From NCBI GenBank assembly GCA_963750965.1, contig CAVVSK010000011.1, positions 325,530 to 389,529 on the forward strand: a stretch of 64,000 nt of DNA. Direction: 5' to 3'. This stretch comes from CANKHA01 sp963750965. Its GTDB lineage: Bacteria > Pseudomonadota > Alphaproteobacteria > Rhizobiales > Xanthobacteraceae. Every line of letters starts with the position of its first letter. The stretch's first letter is position 1. The translations under genes and the position numbers were made by a program. The notes below the pieces were generated by a model. That model worked only from the letters and a program-made list of their open reading frames with translations, did no database searches and was not told the origin of the DNA. Shown one piece after another: positions 43,503-52,723 of the stretch.

Positions 43503-45278
43503 TTACCGCTGCGTCACGATCCGGATGGGTCGCGCATGCCGCGAGTGGCGGATTTGCGTATGGTCGAACACATTGACCCACATATAGAGATCCCGGCCCG
43601 GCACCAGGTTGTGGTCAAACTTGCCGTCAGTTTTTAGCATCCGCATGGTTTCAAGATGCCAATGGCCGTCTTTCCATTTGGCAACGCCGCGCAAATCCGC
43701 GCGATCACCGTCATAGTCGCCGGCAATGAGAACCGCGGGCAGCACCGTCCCTACCGGGATCGTGGCGTCGAGCTCGGCCGAGTAAGGCACCGTCTCGGTA
43801 TCAGTCATCATCCACCAGCGCGCGCCTTCCGTATCGCTGGAGTCCGGGTCAAGGTCGAACTTGCCAAGCGCCGCGACCGTGGCTTTCCAATCCTTCGGCA
43901 ATCGCGGGAGTTTCAAGGGACCTGAAGGGCTGCCGGGAGGCACGTTTACATAATTGTAGCTGTAGAAGACGCGGCCGGGGTCATTCCAGTAGCCCGCCTG
44001 ATAGCGCGCCTGTCCCGCCGCTTCCGCGGGCGTCGGTTCACGCGGGACATCGAAATATTGATCATCCACAAAGCCGAGATGCCCGCCGCGCGAGGCTTTC
44101 CATTGCCACACGTCCATGTGGTTGCCCGGCGCGGTGTAGTGATAGCCCATGCCGTGGATCGGAGCAGGCTTGTCGCTAAGCGGCTTGGTGCCGAGGTAAG
44201 TACTCTCACCGCTGCCAAAGGTCGGCGAGCGCGAAAAGCCGACCGCCAGCTTGTCTTCGTAGAAATCACTGACATCCGCCAGATCGACGCGCGTGGCGAG
44301 AAAATGCCAGCCATCGTCCTTCTTGATGACCGGCACACGACGCAGTGAACGGCTTGGGTCTTCCCATTTGAACGCGAAGTAGGCGCGTTCGCCGTCATGC
44401 ACGGCACGCACCTCGACCAGCGACTCGCCGGTGCCGCCGAGGTTCACCCCTTGCTGGGTCCGAACGTAGACTGGCCGGGCTTTTGCCCAAACCTCGTCAT
44501 CAAGCACGCCGTCCAGCCGCGGAACACCGTCGACCCGTGTTACGACCAAGGTATCGCGCGTGGTCCAATCGACGCCTGCCGCGAGGGTAATGGTCGCAAC
44601 GCCGACGGCCGCGGCAATGAGCAGCGGATAGGGACGTACAGCTCGCGTGATCACCAGCCGGGCAGGGCGGAACAAACGCAAGAGCTGCCACCAGCCGCCG
44701 GCCATATAATGCGCCAGGACATGCAGGAAGATGTAACCGAAGCCGATAAAGGCGCTGATCGAGTGTATCCATACCCACCAGCCGCCATAGCCGAGATAGA
44801 GAATGATGCCGGTTACCGTCATCACGGTAATCAGCGCGTAGACAAACCAGTGCAACCCGACATTGACCCCCTGCCAGCGCAACTTGCTCGCTACCGGCAT
44901 GAGCGCGACGCGCACTTTGGTGAAGGCGTTGCGAGCAGTGAGTCCGGCGCGGTTCAAATAAACAAGATAGGCAGAAGCACAAAAGAATAGGCCAAGACCG
45001 GCGAAGAAATGCCAGGTCCACATTTCGCCTTGCGGCATGATCGGCGCGAGCCATTGAGACAAACTTGGGAGCACATAGCCAAATGTGGCCATACGAATGC
45101 CTGTGAACAGACTGACAACAAAAGCGATCGCCGTGGCCCAATGCAGGATGATTGTGCCGACATCGCTTCGCGGCGGCGCCTCGCCCCGGCCCCGCGCATA
45201 AGAGGCATGCGTTTGACCGCTGGGAAAACTCGGGTTTCGGGGAGCGCGAACTTCGTCCCGCGGCCTCACGTCTGTCAT
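43503..45278 (-). CDS. cytochrome b fused to ethylbenzene-dehydrogenase-type heme domain
   Basis: A 591-residue protein. The N-terminal half (about 40-255) is a four- to five-helix cytochrome b of the b561/Ni-Fe hydrogenase type, with candidate heme ligands in ILHWATAIAF, WTWHFFAGLGL, GLHWFVYAL and FLHVLAHYMAGG. The C-terminal half (about 265-590) is a periplasmic domain like the heme-binding gamma subunit of ethylbenzene or dimethyl-sulfide dehydrogenases: VPRLDGVLDDEVWAKARPV, AYFAFKWEDPSRS and GRDLYMWVNVFDHTQIRHS. It probably passes electrons between the quinone pool and a periplasmic partner. No molybdenum catalytic subunit is near. Confidence 0.8.
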   Translation of the reverse strand: MTDVRPRDEVRAPRNPSFPSGQTHASYARGRGEAPPRSDVGTIILHWATAIAFVVSLFTGIRMATFGYVLPSLSQWLAPIMPQGEMWTWHFFAGLGLFFCASAYLVYLNRAGLTARNAFTKVRVALMPVASKLRWQGVNVGLHWFVYALITVMTVTGIILYLGYGGWWVWIHSISAFIGFGYIFLHVLAHYMAGGWWQLLRLFRPARLVITRAVRPYPLLIAAAVGVATITLAAGVDWTTRDTLVVTRVDGVPRLDGVLDDEVWAKARPVYVRTQQGVNLGGTGESLVEVRAVHDGERAYFAFKWEDPSRSLRRVPVIKKDDGWHFLATRVDLADVSDFYEDKLAVGFSRSPTFGSGESTYLGTKPLSDKPAPIHGMGYHYTAPGNHMDVWQWKASRGGHLGFVDDQYFDVPREPTPAEAAGQARYQAGYWNDPGRVFYSYNYVNVPPGSPSGPLKLPRLPKDWKATVAALGKFDLDPDSSDTEGARWWMMTDTETVPYSAELDATIPVGTVLPAVLIAGDYDGDRADLRGVAKWKDGHWHLETMRMLKTDGKFDHNLVPGRDLYMWVNVFDHTQIRHSRHARPIRIVTQR

Positions 45279-45547
45279 TCCCGCAAATCCTCTTTTCCGG
45301 CAATTTTGAAAATGCGCCGCACAACCCGTGGCGCAGTAAGGTCAGGCCGCAGGTCAAATTCTACTGGAAAAGGTAAGAAACTCTTAACCAAAAACCTGCT
45401 GGTCGGTTCACTTCGAGAGGAGCACCGCACCTCGTGCCTTGGCAGTAGAAACGCGTCGAAGGGGGACATTGGCGCGTATTTGCTCAAAGTCGGTGCGGGC
45501 CTCGAACACCGCTCGCGAATTCCTTGGATCGGCGCGCAGGGGGCTCT

Positions 45548-45592
45548 TGGTGCCGCAAGAGGGATTCGAACCCCGACCCCGTCATTACGAAT
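45548..45592 (-). repeat. tRNA-Thr(CGT) 3'-end fragment, left integration scar
   Basis: On the minus strand this reads from the anticodon loop (TTCGTAATGAC) through the T arm (GGTTCGAATCC) to GCGGCACCA, i.e. the 3' half of a threonine tRNA gene. The 5' half is absent on the higher-coordinate side. One G is missing in the T-arm run compared with the copy at 60918. Such fragments are the usual att sites left by integrases that use tRNA 3' ends. Confidence 0.82.
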
Positions 45593-45737
45593 CGAAAATT
45601 CCAGGCTTTTCAATAATATGCATGAGTGCTGCCAATTTCGCCTGAGTGCGCGCGGACAGGATTAGGTGACAGTGCGGCAGCACTCTGCGGTTAGAAGCCG
45701 GCCCTCCAGCAGCGAATTATCGCAAACCCGCGTGAAC

Positions 45738-45955
45738 GCCAGAAACTGCAACCGCGCTGTAACCACGGGATGATCTCAACGGAATGGGAGCGGCCGAGTG
45801 GGGCTCAGCGGTCTTGCTGGCAAGAGCTACGCGGTGGCGACTTGGGAGGCCCAGTTCCTTTGCGGCCTCGAAGAATGGCGGGAGGAAGCTAACGCGGCTT
45901 TTGCTCGCCGGGCAATCCCTTCCTTTGGTATCGTAGGTTGAACCCATCACTTGCT
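45738..45955. repeat. 218-bp direct repeat, copy A
   Basis: About 90 percent identical by eye to 47447-47665 in the same orientation, from CCAGAAACTGCAACCG to GGTTGAACCCATCACTTGCT. No known insertion-sequence ends or transposase are visible. With copy B it brackets the aldehyde dehydrogenase gene. This copy fills half of the gene-free stretch 45593-46032. Confidence 0.85.
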
Positions 45956-46032
45956 TTATGACCTTTCTCACCGGGAAAACCTGGCCGGCGCACGACGAGT
46001 TGCGGCCACTGCTCTAACAGGCGGAGTGCCAC

Positions 46033-47415
46033 ATGATAGAGGTAGTCCAGGCGTTCGATCGGTCTCCGATCGCGAAACTCGATAGCGACGACGCGGCGGC
46101 GCTCGACCGCAAGATCGAGACCGCCCGACGGGTCTTCGCAGATAGGGATGCATGGCTGAAGCCGCACCAGCGCATCGAAATCCTCAGGAGACTGGCGATC
46201 CTGATGGAGAGCAAGCGCGAGCATCTTGGACGGCAGATCGCGCGCGAAGGTGGCAAACCGTTGAGCGATGCACTGGTCGAAACCGACCGTGCCATCGATG
46301 GCGTGCGCAACGCCGCGGACGAGCTGCGCGTCATGGGGGGCCGGGAAATCCCTATGGGGATGACGCCGGGCAGCATTGATCGGCGAGCTTTTACGATCAT
46401 TGAGCCTATCGGCATCGTTGCCGCCATCTCGGCATTCAATCATCCGTTGAATTTGATCGTCCATCAAGTCGTGCCGGCGGTTGCCACGGGCTGCCCGGTG
46501 ATCGTAAAGCCGGCAAACCCGACGCCCCTTTCTTGCGTGGAGTTTGTGGGCCTGCTCCATGAAGCCGGGCTGCCGCCTGAGTGGTGTCAGGTTTTCCTGC
46601 CGGAAACCAACGAGCTTGCCGAGGCGCTCGCGACCGACCCGCGTATCGCGTTTTTGAGTTTCATCGGCTCAAGTCGGGTTGGCTGGCATCTCCGGTCAAA
46701 GCTGCCGCCGGGCACACGCTGTGCGTTGGAGCACGGCGGCGCCGCGCCTGCGATCATCGACCGCAGTGCCGACCTAGACCGGATCGTCGAGCCACTAACG
46801 AAGGGTGGTTACTATCATGCCGGCCAAGTCTGCGTGTCGGTCCAGCGGATCTATGTCCATACGGATCTTGAGAGTGCCTTTCTCGACCGCTTCGCTGCGC
46901 GTGTGAGGGCATTGAAGGTCGGCGATCCTGTTCTGCCCGAAACCGAGGTCGGCCCGCTCATCCTCCCGCGCGAGGCAGATCGGGTGTTGGCCTGGACCAA
47001 TGAGGCCGTTTCGGCCGGCGCCAAGCTTATCGGCGGCGGACGGCTCAACAGCACCACATTGGTTCCATCGGTCATCGTTAACCCGCCTCGCGACGCCAAG
47101 GTCTCGACCCTCGAAGTGTTCGGTCCAATAACCTGCGTTTACCCCTTCACGCAGCTCAACGATGCGTTGCAGGCGGCGAATTCTTTGCCAGTGGCGTTTC
47201 AGGCGAGTATCTTCACAGAAGATCTCCGAACGGCATTCGATGCCGCTGAGCGGCTCGCCGCCTCGGCCGTGATGGTCAACGACCACACGGCTTTCCGCAC
47301 CGATTGGATGCCTTTCGCGGGCCGCCGCCAATCTGGTTACGGCGTCGGCGGTATTCCCTGGACGATGCAGGAAATGACCGAGAAAAAGATGATCGTGTTT
47401 AGGAGGCAACAATGA
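46033..47415 (+). CDS. NAD(P)-dependent aldehyde dehydrogenase
   Basis: A 460-residue enzyme from ATG 46033 (GGAG 6 bases upstream). Visible ALDH motifs: IEPIGIVAAISAFNHPLNLI, the cofactor loop FIGSSRVGW, the general-base region CALEHGGAAPAII (Glu at about 237, with EHGG where ELGG is usual), the catalytic cysteine in HAGQVCVSVQRIYV (about C269) and VFGPITCVYPF. It oxidises an aldehyde to the acid; the substrate is unknown. It sits between two direct repeats. The start of a further gene overlaps its stop (ATGA) but is cut by copy B, so it was once part of a longer operon. Confidence 0.87.
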   Translation: MIEVVQAFDRSPIAKLDSDDAAALDRKIETARRVFADRDAWLKPHQRIEILRRLAILMESKREHLGRQIAREGGKPLSDALVETDRAIDGVRNAADELRVMGGREIPMGMTPGSIDRRAFTIIEPIGIVAAISAFNHPLNLIVHQVVPAVATGCPVIVKPANPTPLSCVEFVGLLHEAGLPPEWCQVFLPETNELAEALATDPRIAFLSFIGSSRVGWHLRSKLPPGTRCALEHGGAAPAIIDRSADLDRIVEPLTKGGYYHAGQVCVSVQRIYVHTDLESAFLDRFAARVRALKVGDPVLPETEVGPLILPREADRVLAWTNEAVSAGAKLIGGGRLNSTTLVPSVIVNPPRDAKVSTLEVFGPITCVYPFTQLNDALQAANSLPVAFQASIFTEDLRTAFDAAERLAASAVMVNDHTAFRTDWMPFAGRRQSGYGVGGIPWTMQEMTEKKMIVFRRQQ

Positions 47416-47471
47416 CCGAGCGCGATCACAATGGGATTTCCGCGCGGCCAGAAACTGCAACCGAGCTGTAA
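47412..47471 (+). pseudogene. beheaded operon gene: start retained, body replaced by repeat B
   Basis: ATG 47412 overlaps the aldehyde dehydrogenase stop and has AGGAGG 5 bases upstream, an excellent start. It codes only MTERDHNGISA before entering repeat copy B at 47447 and stopping at 47471. The original gene cannot be named from so few residues. Confidence 0.6.
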
Positions 47472-47665
47472 CCACAGGATGATCTAACGAAAATTGGAGC
47501 GGCCGAGTGAGGCTCAGCGGTCCTGCTGGCAAGAGCTACGCGGTGGCGACTTGGGACGCCCACTTCCTTTGCGGCCGCGAAGATTGGCGGGAGGAAGCTA
47601 ACGCGGCTTTTGCTCGCCGGGGCAATCCCTTCCTTTCGTAGCGTAGGTTGAACCCATCACTTGCT
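47447..47665. repeat. 219-bp direct repeat, copy B
   Basis: Partner of 45738-45955. Its left edge interrupts the gene starting at 47412 and its right edge meets the small minus-strand gene at 47769. The first 35 bases (AAACTGCAACCGAGCTGTAA) also resemble sequence near 63656. Confidence 0.85.
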
Positions 47666-47769
47666 ACAGGGCGAGCGCGCTGGGTCCAACAGATTATTGC
47701 CACGGTGAAAGTAAGCAGGAAGGTTGAACCTAGTGCGACGTAAGGAGCCAAAATCAGAACCTGCAACAT
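47536..47769 (-). CDS. small single-helix membrane protein with repeat-derived tail
   Basis: ATG 47769 has GGAG 7 bases upstream. The first 34 residues (MLQVLILAPYVALGSTFLLT...) form one membrane helix. The remaining 43 residues are read from repeat B and are basic. The true protein may have ended differently before the repeat arrived. Unknown family. Confidence 0.35.
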   Translation of the reverse strand: MLQVLILAPYVALGSTFLLTFTVAIICWTQRARPVASDGFNLRYERKGLPRRAKAALASSRQSSRPQRKWASQVATA

Positions 47770-47837
47770 CGAGACTCTCCAGCGGCTGTTTGCGAGCCAA
47801 CCGCTCCCAGAGTTGTTCGTTCCAATGTTTTTAGTTA

Positions 47838-48410
47838 ATGGGGATTAATCCCGATAAGGTTTACGTTTCGTTAATGAATTTTGTCGGATGCTCTCAACCA
47901 GCAGGAGATGTGTTGATGCTGGCTCTGCGAGACGTCCTAGCGGGAGATGACTGTCCTTGCTCGAGCACGCTTCTCGGGGCTTTGTATAGAGCAACGCCGG
48001 ACCAATATGAGGGAGTGATAGAGAGCATTCCGCTCGATGTTCGCGCGGTACTGGCGCTCTATTGTTATAGACGAGCACATCTGCAAGCGATTGGCCTGGC
48101 CATCGCGGCTACGTGCGAGGAAAGCGATCTGCGCGTCCACGGGCAGTCTGCCGGATCAGCGCTATTTCATAGAGCAAGACAAATTCATCAGGATCCACCC
48201 CCGTCTGCTTTTCGTGTTCGAAAAACAGTTACTCTTTCGCTCGGCGCACTGAAACACAGGGTTTTCGACGAGGAAGATGAGGTCATCGAGACCTTCGACG
48301 ATCTACCTGCTTCTCCCGATGTTCAGCAGACTCGATTAGTTCGCATTACCGATCGGGGAGGGGAACTGGATACTACGCCAGCACTGAACCCGAGGAGCCG
48401 TCCGGCCTAG
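47838..48410 (+). CDS. hypothetical protein
   Basis: A 190-residue frame from ATG 47838 (ATG 47874 also possible). The first 100 residues look protein-like, with helices such as VIESIPLDVRAVLALYCYRR and QAIGLAIAATCEESDLRVHG. The C-terminal part is polar with weaker coding character, while another frame at about 48150-48250 reads LPDQRYFIEQDKFIRIHPRL, so a frameshift near 48150 is possible. I do not recognise it. Confidence 0.38.
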   Translation: MGINPDKVYVSLMNFVGCSQPAGDVLMLALRDVLAGDDCPCSSTLLGALYRATPDQYEGVIESIPLDVRAVLALYCYRRAHLQAIGLAIAATCEESDLRVHGQSAGSALFHRARQIHQDPPPSAFRVRKTVTLSLGALKHRVFDEEDEVIETFDDLPASPDVQQTRLVRITDRGGELDTTPALNPRSRPA

Positions 48411-48645
48411 TCCTCTCCGCCCGGACGGCTGCCCCTTGACGGAACCGGCCGCCTCCTGCCCGTTTCGGTTAGAATTCCGCAGCAGCGTTGCGGTGAGAGT
48501 TTAGAACGTGCCGTCTTCCACCAACTGAGACACTCGCAGTCTTGGATTTCTGCACTGCAACTGACCATTGCCGCCCGTTTCGCGGGTTGCAAATTTTCGT
48601 TTTGATGGCCACGAGTTGAAAGCCAAAACGAGTTTAGGGACAGCA

Positions 48646-49308
48646 ATGCGACGACGCGATTTTGTCCCCCTCCTTGGTAGCGCCGCGGCGGCGCGGCCAA
48701 TGGCGGCATGCCCGCGGAATGCAGCGAAAACTTACCGGCTCGGGGTCCTGTCACTCACCGCCCTATCGATTGCGGCAGTCGGGGCTCTCTCCTTGACTTG
48801 CGAGGCCTTCCCGTCGTCTGCCACGCCCGGTCCCACACTGCCTCGCAATGTCATCGTTCCGCTTACCGCGGTCAGTCGGCTCTTCCCCGATATCACCCGG
48901 GAAACCAGCACAGGCCGAAACCTAACGGCAACCGGCGATCCCAAAGCCACGCGGATGGTGATCTATGCGATCGACGCTGGTTTGAAGAAGGTGACAATCA
49001 CGGTCGACCAGTACCGAAGCGCACGTGACGCCTCATCGGCGTACCAGCAGGCTGTTCAGAAGAGCCAGTCGGTTCCCGGATTCAAACTGATCCTGGTAGC
49101 GAACTTAGGCCAACAGACTTTCGCCGGCACCGTGACCATCGACGCGGAGACGCACATTGGCCTCGGCGTACTAGACGACAAGCTGATCGTGGGAGCGACG
49201 CTGGCCGGCTACGATGCCACACCTGCCAACACAGCCAAGCTCGTTGCCGTGGCCCGCATGCAAGCTGTCGCCGTAAAGAGGGCGGTGGGTCCCAGCGGTA
49301 GACGCTAG
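48646..49308 (+). CDS. secreted protein with borrowed Tat-type signal
   Basis: A 220-residue frame from ATG 48646. Residues 1-36 (MRRRDFVPLLGSAAAARPMA, then RLGVLSL) closely resemble the twin-arginine signal and first strand of ABC_sub_bind proteins. From about residue 37 the sequence changes to a second hydrophobic stretch (TALSIAAVGALSLTCEA) and an unrelated secreted domain with VIYAIDAGLKKVTITVDQYR and GTVTIDAETHIGLGVLDDKL. It looks like a fusion of two genes at their signal peptides. The function of the second part is unknown. Confidence 0.55.
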   Translation: MRRRDFVPLLGSAAAARPMAACPRNAAKTYRLGVLSLTALSIAAVGALSLTCEAFPSSATPGPTLPRNVIVPLTAVSRLFPDITRETSTGRNLTATGDPKATRMVIYAIDAGLKKVTITVDQYRSARDASSAYQQAVQKSQSVPGFKLILVANLGQQTFAGTVTIDAETHIGLGVLDDKLIVGATLAGYDATPANTAKLVAVARMQAVAVKRAVGPSGRR

Positions 49309-49514
49309 TACTGCCGAAGTCGCTCGGCCTCACCGTGTCGCCGACGCAGCTCGCCCGAGCCGACGAGGTGATCGAATAGCCCGCTCGATGTCGGCTGTTG
49401 GCACTTCTGAGACGTCTAGCAGCGTCTGCCCCACGGGTGGCGGAATTGGTCAGCTTGGCTGTAATCTCTGCCTAAGGTCAGGACCTGCACGCGATCGAGT
49501 TCAAGGAGCAAGGC

Positions 49515-51731
49515 ATGAAGCTAGATGCGAGTTATCGGAGTATTTGTTTGCTCCGCCGGTTGATCCTGGCGTCACTTCTGGCTGGACCGCTGCTGTTCGT
49601 CCCATTACATGGCGAAGCAGAAGCGCAGCAAAATGTGCAGCCGGACGTCATCGAAGGAACCGTGACAGGCGCGAGCGGCCCTGAAGCCGGCGTATGGGTC
49701 ATCGCCGAGACAAAGGATCTTCCAACCAAATTTGCGAAGATCGTCGTCACCGATGATCAGGGCGGGTACGTGCTGCCTGAACTGCCGAAGGCAAATTACG
49801 ACGTGTGGGTACGCGGCTACGGGCTCGCCGACTCCCCGAAGCTAAAGGCTGCGCCGGGCAGCAGGCTCGATCTGAAAGCAGTTGCGGCGCCTAACGACGC
49901 AGAGGCTGCGAAATACTATCCGGCACAATATTGGTATTCGATGCTGTCAATCCCCGACAAAAGCCTGTTCCCCGGCACCGGACCTGCTCCGAATGGCAAT
50001 GGAATGCCGGTTGCGGTGAAGAGTCAGTCGCATTGGCTCGCGGTCCTGAAGACACATTCCTGCAATTCCTGTCACCAGCTGGGCAATCTGGTCACCCGCA
50101 CGATTTCGCCAAACCTGGGCACGTTCAAGACGTCCGCTGATGCGTGGCTGCACCGCGTGCAGGTGGGGCCTTCAGCGGAAAGCATGGTGCGCGGTATGGG
50201 TCAGCTCGATACGCAGCGGGCGCTCGCCAACTTCTCGGAGTGGACCGACCGGATTGCCGCGGGAGATATTCCGAGGGCGAAGCCGCCACGCCCCGAGGGG
50301 CGTGAACGCAATGTCGTCGTCACCTTGTGGGACTGGGGCGACGAGAAGACCTACTTGCACGACGAGATTGCCACCGACAAACGCAATCCGACGGTGAATG
50401 CTTATGGCAAGATTTACAGCGCGCCGGAGGATTCCACCGACGATCTACCCATTCTCGATCCGAAGACGCATTCCGTCTCCTACATGAAGTCGACGCCGCG
50501 CGATCCCAACACGCCGAACACGAGTTTCATTGAGCGCGCGGGATTTCCGAGCCTGCCATCCCCTTATTGGGGCGCGGAACGGATTTGGAAGAGCCAGACC
50601 TCGGTGCATAACCCGATGCTCGATGGTGAAGGCCGCGTATGGATGACGTCCCGCATCCGGCCGTCGGGCAATCCGGACTTCTGCAAGGAAGGTTCCGAAC
50701 ACCCGTCAGCAAAACTGTTTCCGATGAAGGAAGCCGGCCGGCACGTGGCGGTCCATGACCCCAAAACCGGCAAGCTGACGCATGTCGATACCTGTTTCAC
50801 CACCCACCACCTGATCTTCGCGGAGGATGCCGACAATACGTTGTGGTTGTCGGGCGGTGGCGCGAGGCAGCAGGTCGTTGGCTGGATCAATACAAAGAAA
50901 TTTCTCGAGACCGGCGATGCGGCGGCTTCTCAGAATTGGTCGCCGATGATCCTCGACACCAATGGCAACGGCAAGCGCGACGAAGGTTATGCAGAGCCTG
51001 ACCAGCCGGTCGACCCGACGAAAGATAAACGTATCATCGCGGGGCTTTATGGCATTGGTTACAACCCTAACGACGGATCGATCTGGGGCTCCGTTCTGTC
51101 AATGCCAGGCGGCGTGATCCGCATCATTCCCGGCGACAATCCACCAGCCACCACGCTCGCGGAATATTACGAAGTGCCATTCAACGAGCCCAAGGCGGCA
51201 GTCAACGGTTTCGGTCCGCGCGGCGCGGACATCGACCGCAAAGGCGTGGTCTGGATTCCCCTCGCCAGTGGCCACCTTGCAAGCTTCGATCGCAAGAAAT
51301 GCCAAGGCCCGCTGAACGGACCGAAAGCCACCGGCCGACACTGTCCGGAAGGGTGGACACTGTACCAGTTCCCGGGCCCCCAGTTTGAAGGCTTGAACGA
51401 CCCTGGCGCAGTTCAGTCGAGCTACCAGACCTGGGTGGATCAGTTCGACACCTTCGGTCTCGGCAAAGATGTGCCCTTCGCAACCGGCAATTTGTCAGAC
51501 TCGCTCGAAGGCCTTGTGGACGGGAAGTTCATCACGCTTCGCGTGCCATATCCCATGGGCTTCCACGCCAAAGGTCTCGACGGGCGGATAGACGATCCAA
51601 ATGGGGGGTGGAAGGGAAAGGGGTTGTGGTCGACCTACGCAGGCCGCGCGCCGTATCATATCGAAGGCGGTAAAGGGACCACCAGCAAGGTGGTGAAATT
51701 TCAGCTTCGCCCGGATCCTCTCGCAAAATAA
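49515..51731 (+). CDS. secreted propeller protein with carboxypeptidase-regulatory-like domain and one heme c site
   Basis: A 738-residue protein from ATG 49515 (AAGGAG 6 bases upstream) with a signal peptide ending AEAQ. Residues about 42-115 form a carboxypeptidase-regulatory-like beta domain (IEGTVTGASGPEAGVWVIAE). A single heme c motif CNSCH follows at about 183. The rest resembles a beta-propeller of the streptogramin-lyase kind, with repeated GEGRVWMTSR, EDADNTLWLSGG, DRKGVVWIPLASG units. Proteins with this layout occur beside periplasmic dehydrogenases, where they could pass electrons or bind substrate. No such dehydrogenase is adjacent here. Confidence 0.78.
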   Translation: MKLDASYRSICLLRRLILASLLAGPLLFVPLHGEAEAQQNVQPDVIEGTVTGASGPEAGVWVIAETKDLPTKFAKIVVTDDQGGYVLPELPKANYDVWVRGYGLADSPKLKAAPGSRLDLKAVAAPNDAEAAKYYPAQYWYSMLSIPDKSLFPGTGPAPNGNGMPVAVKSQSHWLAVLKTHSCNSCHQLGNLVTRTISPNLGTFKTSADAWLHRVQVGPSAESMVRGMGQLDTQRALANFSEWTDRIAAGDIPRAKPPRPEGRERNVVVTLWDWGDEKTYLHDEIATDKRNPTVNAYGKIYSAPEDSTDDLPILDPKTHSVSYMKSTPRDPNTPNTSFIERAGFPSLPSPYWGAERIWKSQTSVHNPMLDGEGRVWMTSRIRPSGNPDFCKEGSEHPSAKLFPMKEAGRHVAVHDPKTGKLTHVDTCFTTHHLIFAEDADNTLWLSGGGARQQVVGWINTKKFLETGDAAASQNWSPMILDTNGNGKRDEGYAEPDQPVDPTKDKRIIAGLYGIGYNPNDGSIWGSVLSMPGGVIRIIPGDNPPATTLAEYYEVPFNEPKAAVNGFGPRGADIDRKGVVWIPLASGHLASFDRKKCQGPLNGPKATGRHCPEGWTLYQFPGPQFEGLNDPGAVQSSYQTWVDQFDTFGLGKDVPFATGNLSDSLEGLVDGKFITLRVPYPMGFHAKGLDGRIDDPNGGWKGKGLWSTYAGRAPYHIEGGKGTTSKVVKFQLRPDPLAK

Positions 51732-51823
51732 GACAGCCTCCGAATTTTATCCGGGCTGCGTGATGAGCGATCGAGGGCGGTGCAAAAATGAGGTCTGGAG
51801 GAACGGACTGACTTGGTTCCGAC

Positions 51824-51848
51824 AGCGGCCCCGCCCAAGGGGGCCGCT
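51824..51848. terminator. GC-rich hairpin between convergent genes
   Basis: AGCGGCCCC / GGGGCCGCT with a 7-base loop, about 90 bases after the propeller gene and just before the end of the minus-strand gene at 51863. No strong T-run. Confidence 0.4.
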
Positions 51849-51862
51849 TGCTACGCGGTTTC

Positions 51863-52102
51863 TCAGCAGCTGTGACTTCTCACCGTCCAAACACGGCAAT
51901 AGCCGCCGCGCCACCGCACGCAGACTCGATGCCTATGCCAATAACGGCGGCAATGGGCAGGTTCCGACAGCGATGGCGCCACCGATTGCAAGTTCGTCTG
52001 CAACGTACCAGAGCTGATCGGATTGGCCGCTGAGACACCAGGCAAGACAAACAACAGGGCTGCAAATGCCGCCACCTTGGATAATGCGCAAAGCGCTCTC
52101 AT
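51863..52102 (-). CDS. small secreted Cys/Arg-rich protein
   Basis: A 79-residue product starting at ATG 52102 with GAGGAGAG 6 bases upstream. A signal peptide ends near VSAA; the mature part is short and basic, with CRRYWHRHRVCVRWRGGYCR and a final Cys. Similar His/Trp/Cys-rich secreted peptides are common in Bradyrhizobium relatives, without known function. Confidence 0.5.
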   Translation of the reverse strand: MRALCALSKVAAFAALLFVLPGVSAANPISSGTLQTNLQSVAPSLSEPAHCRRYWHRHRVCVRWRGGYCRVWTVRSHSC

Positions 52103-52723
52103 GACAATCTCTCCTCGGTTTACTCTTCTTTGGTGTCCAGATGCTCACCGGATCACCGCCCCGCCCGCAAAGCAGGGGGCAGGTTCGAAGGATTACAAAG
52201 CAAGCCCGAGCGAAACACAAGGACACACGCAGGGTGGACCGCTCGACGAAGCTCAGTTCACCGCTTGGGTGAAGCAAGCCAGCCAATTGCCCGGCGAACG
52301 AATGTGAGCGGCCAGTGCGCGGTGCGCGCGGCGTGAGCGGACGCCAAGCTATCAGCCCGCTCGCCCTCGAAGGGCGGGGGTGAAGCCAGCGCCTATGCGG
52401 TGCGCAATACCAGCCGGATGCGATGGTACCGAGTTTTCAGGCCGGCGCGAGTTAGTCGTCACATGGCTGTCGCAACCAACCTAGGTTCAGAAGATAGACT
52501 CGATTACCAGCTTACGCAGCGCCCTAGCCGTACCATTGCATCTGTGATCGGTGCCCGAAGGGGGAGCCGTGGTGCTGATCGGCTTTGCGAAGCAAGTTCA
52601 TTCGCAGACCCCCCTATTGGTTCGCTACATCTGGCGCCCGACTCGCAGTAATAGGAGCATTGGCTGATTGACATGCTAGCGTGGGTAACATCTCTCCAGG
52701 CGGTGCCTTCGCACGTATTCCGA
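52103..52723. other. gene-free stretch
   Basis: No frame with a ribosome site and family-like sequence on either strand. Probably intergenic DNA of the integrated region. Confidence 0.4.

Noticed and set aside
45548..45592. tRNA-Thr gene
   Set aside because: Only the 3' half is present and the D arm and 5' acceptor strand are missing, so it is an integration scar; the same holds for 60918 and 63500.
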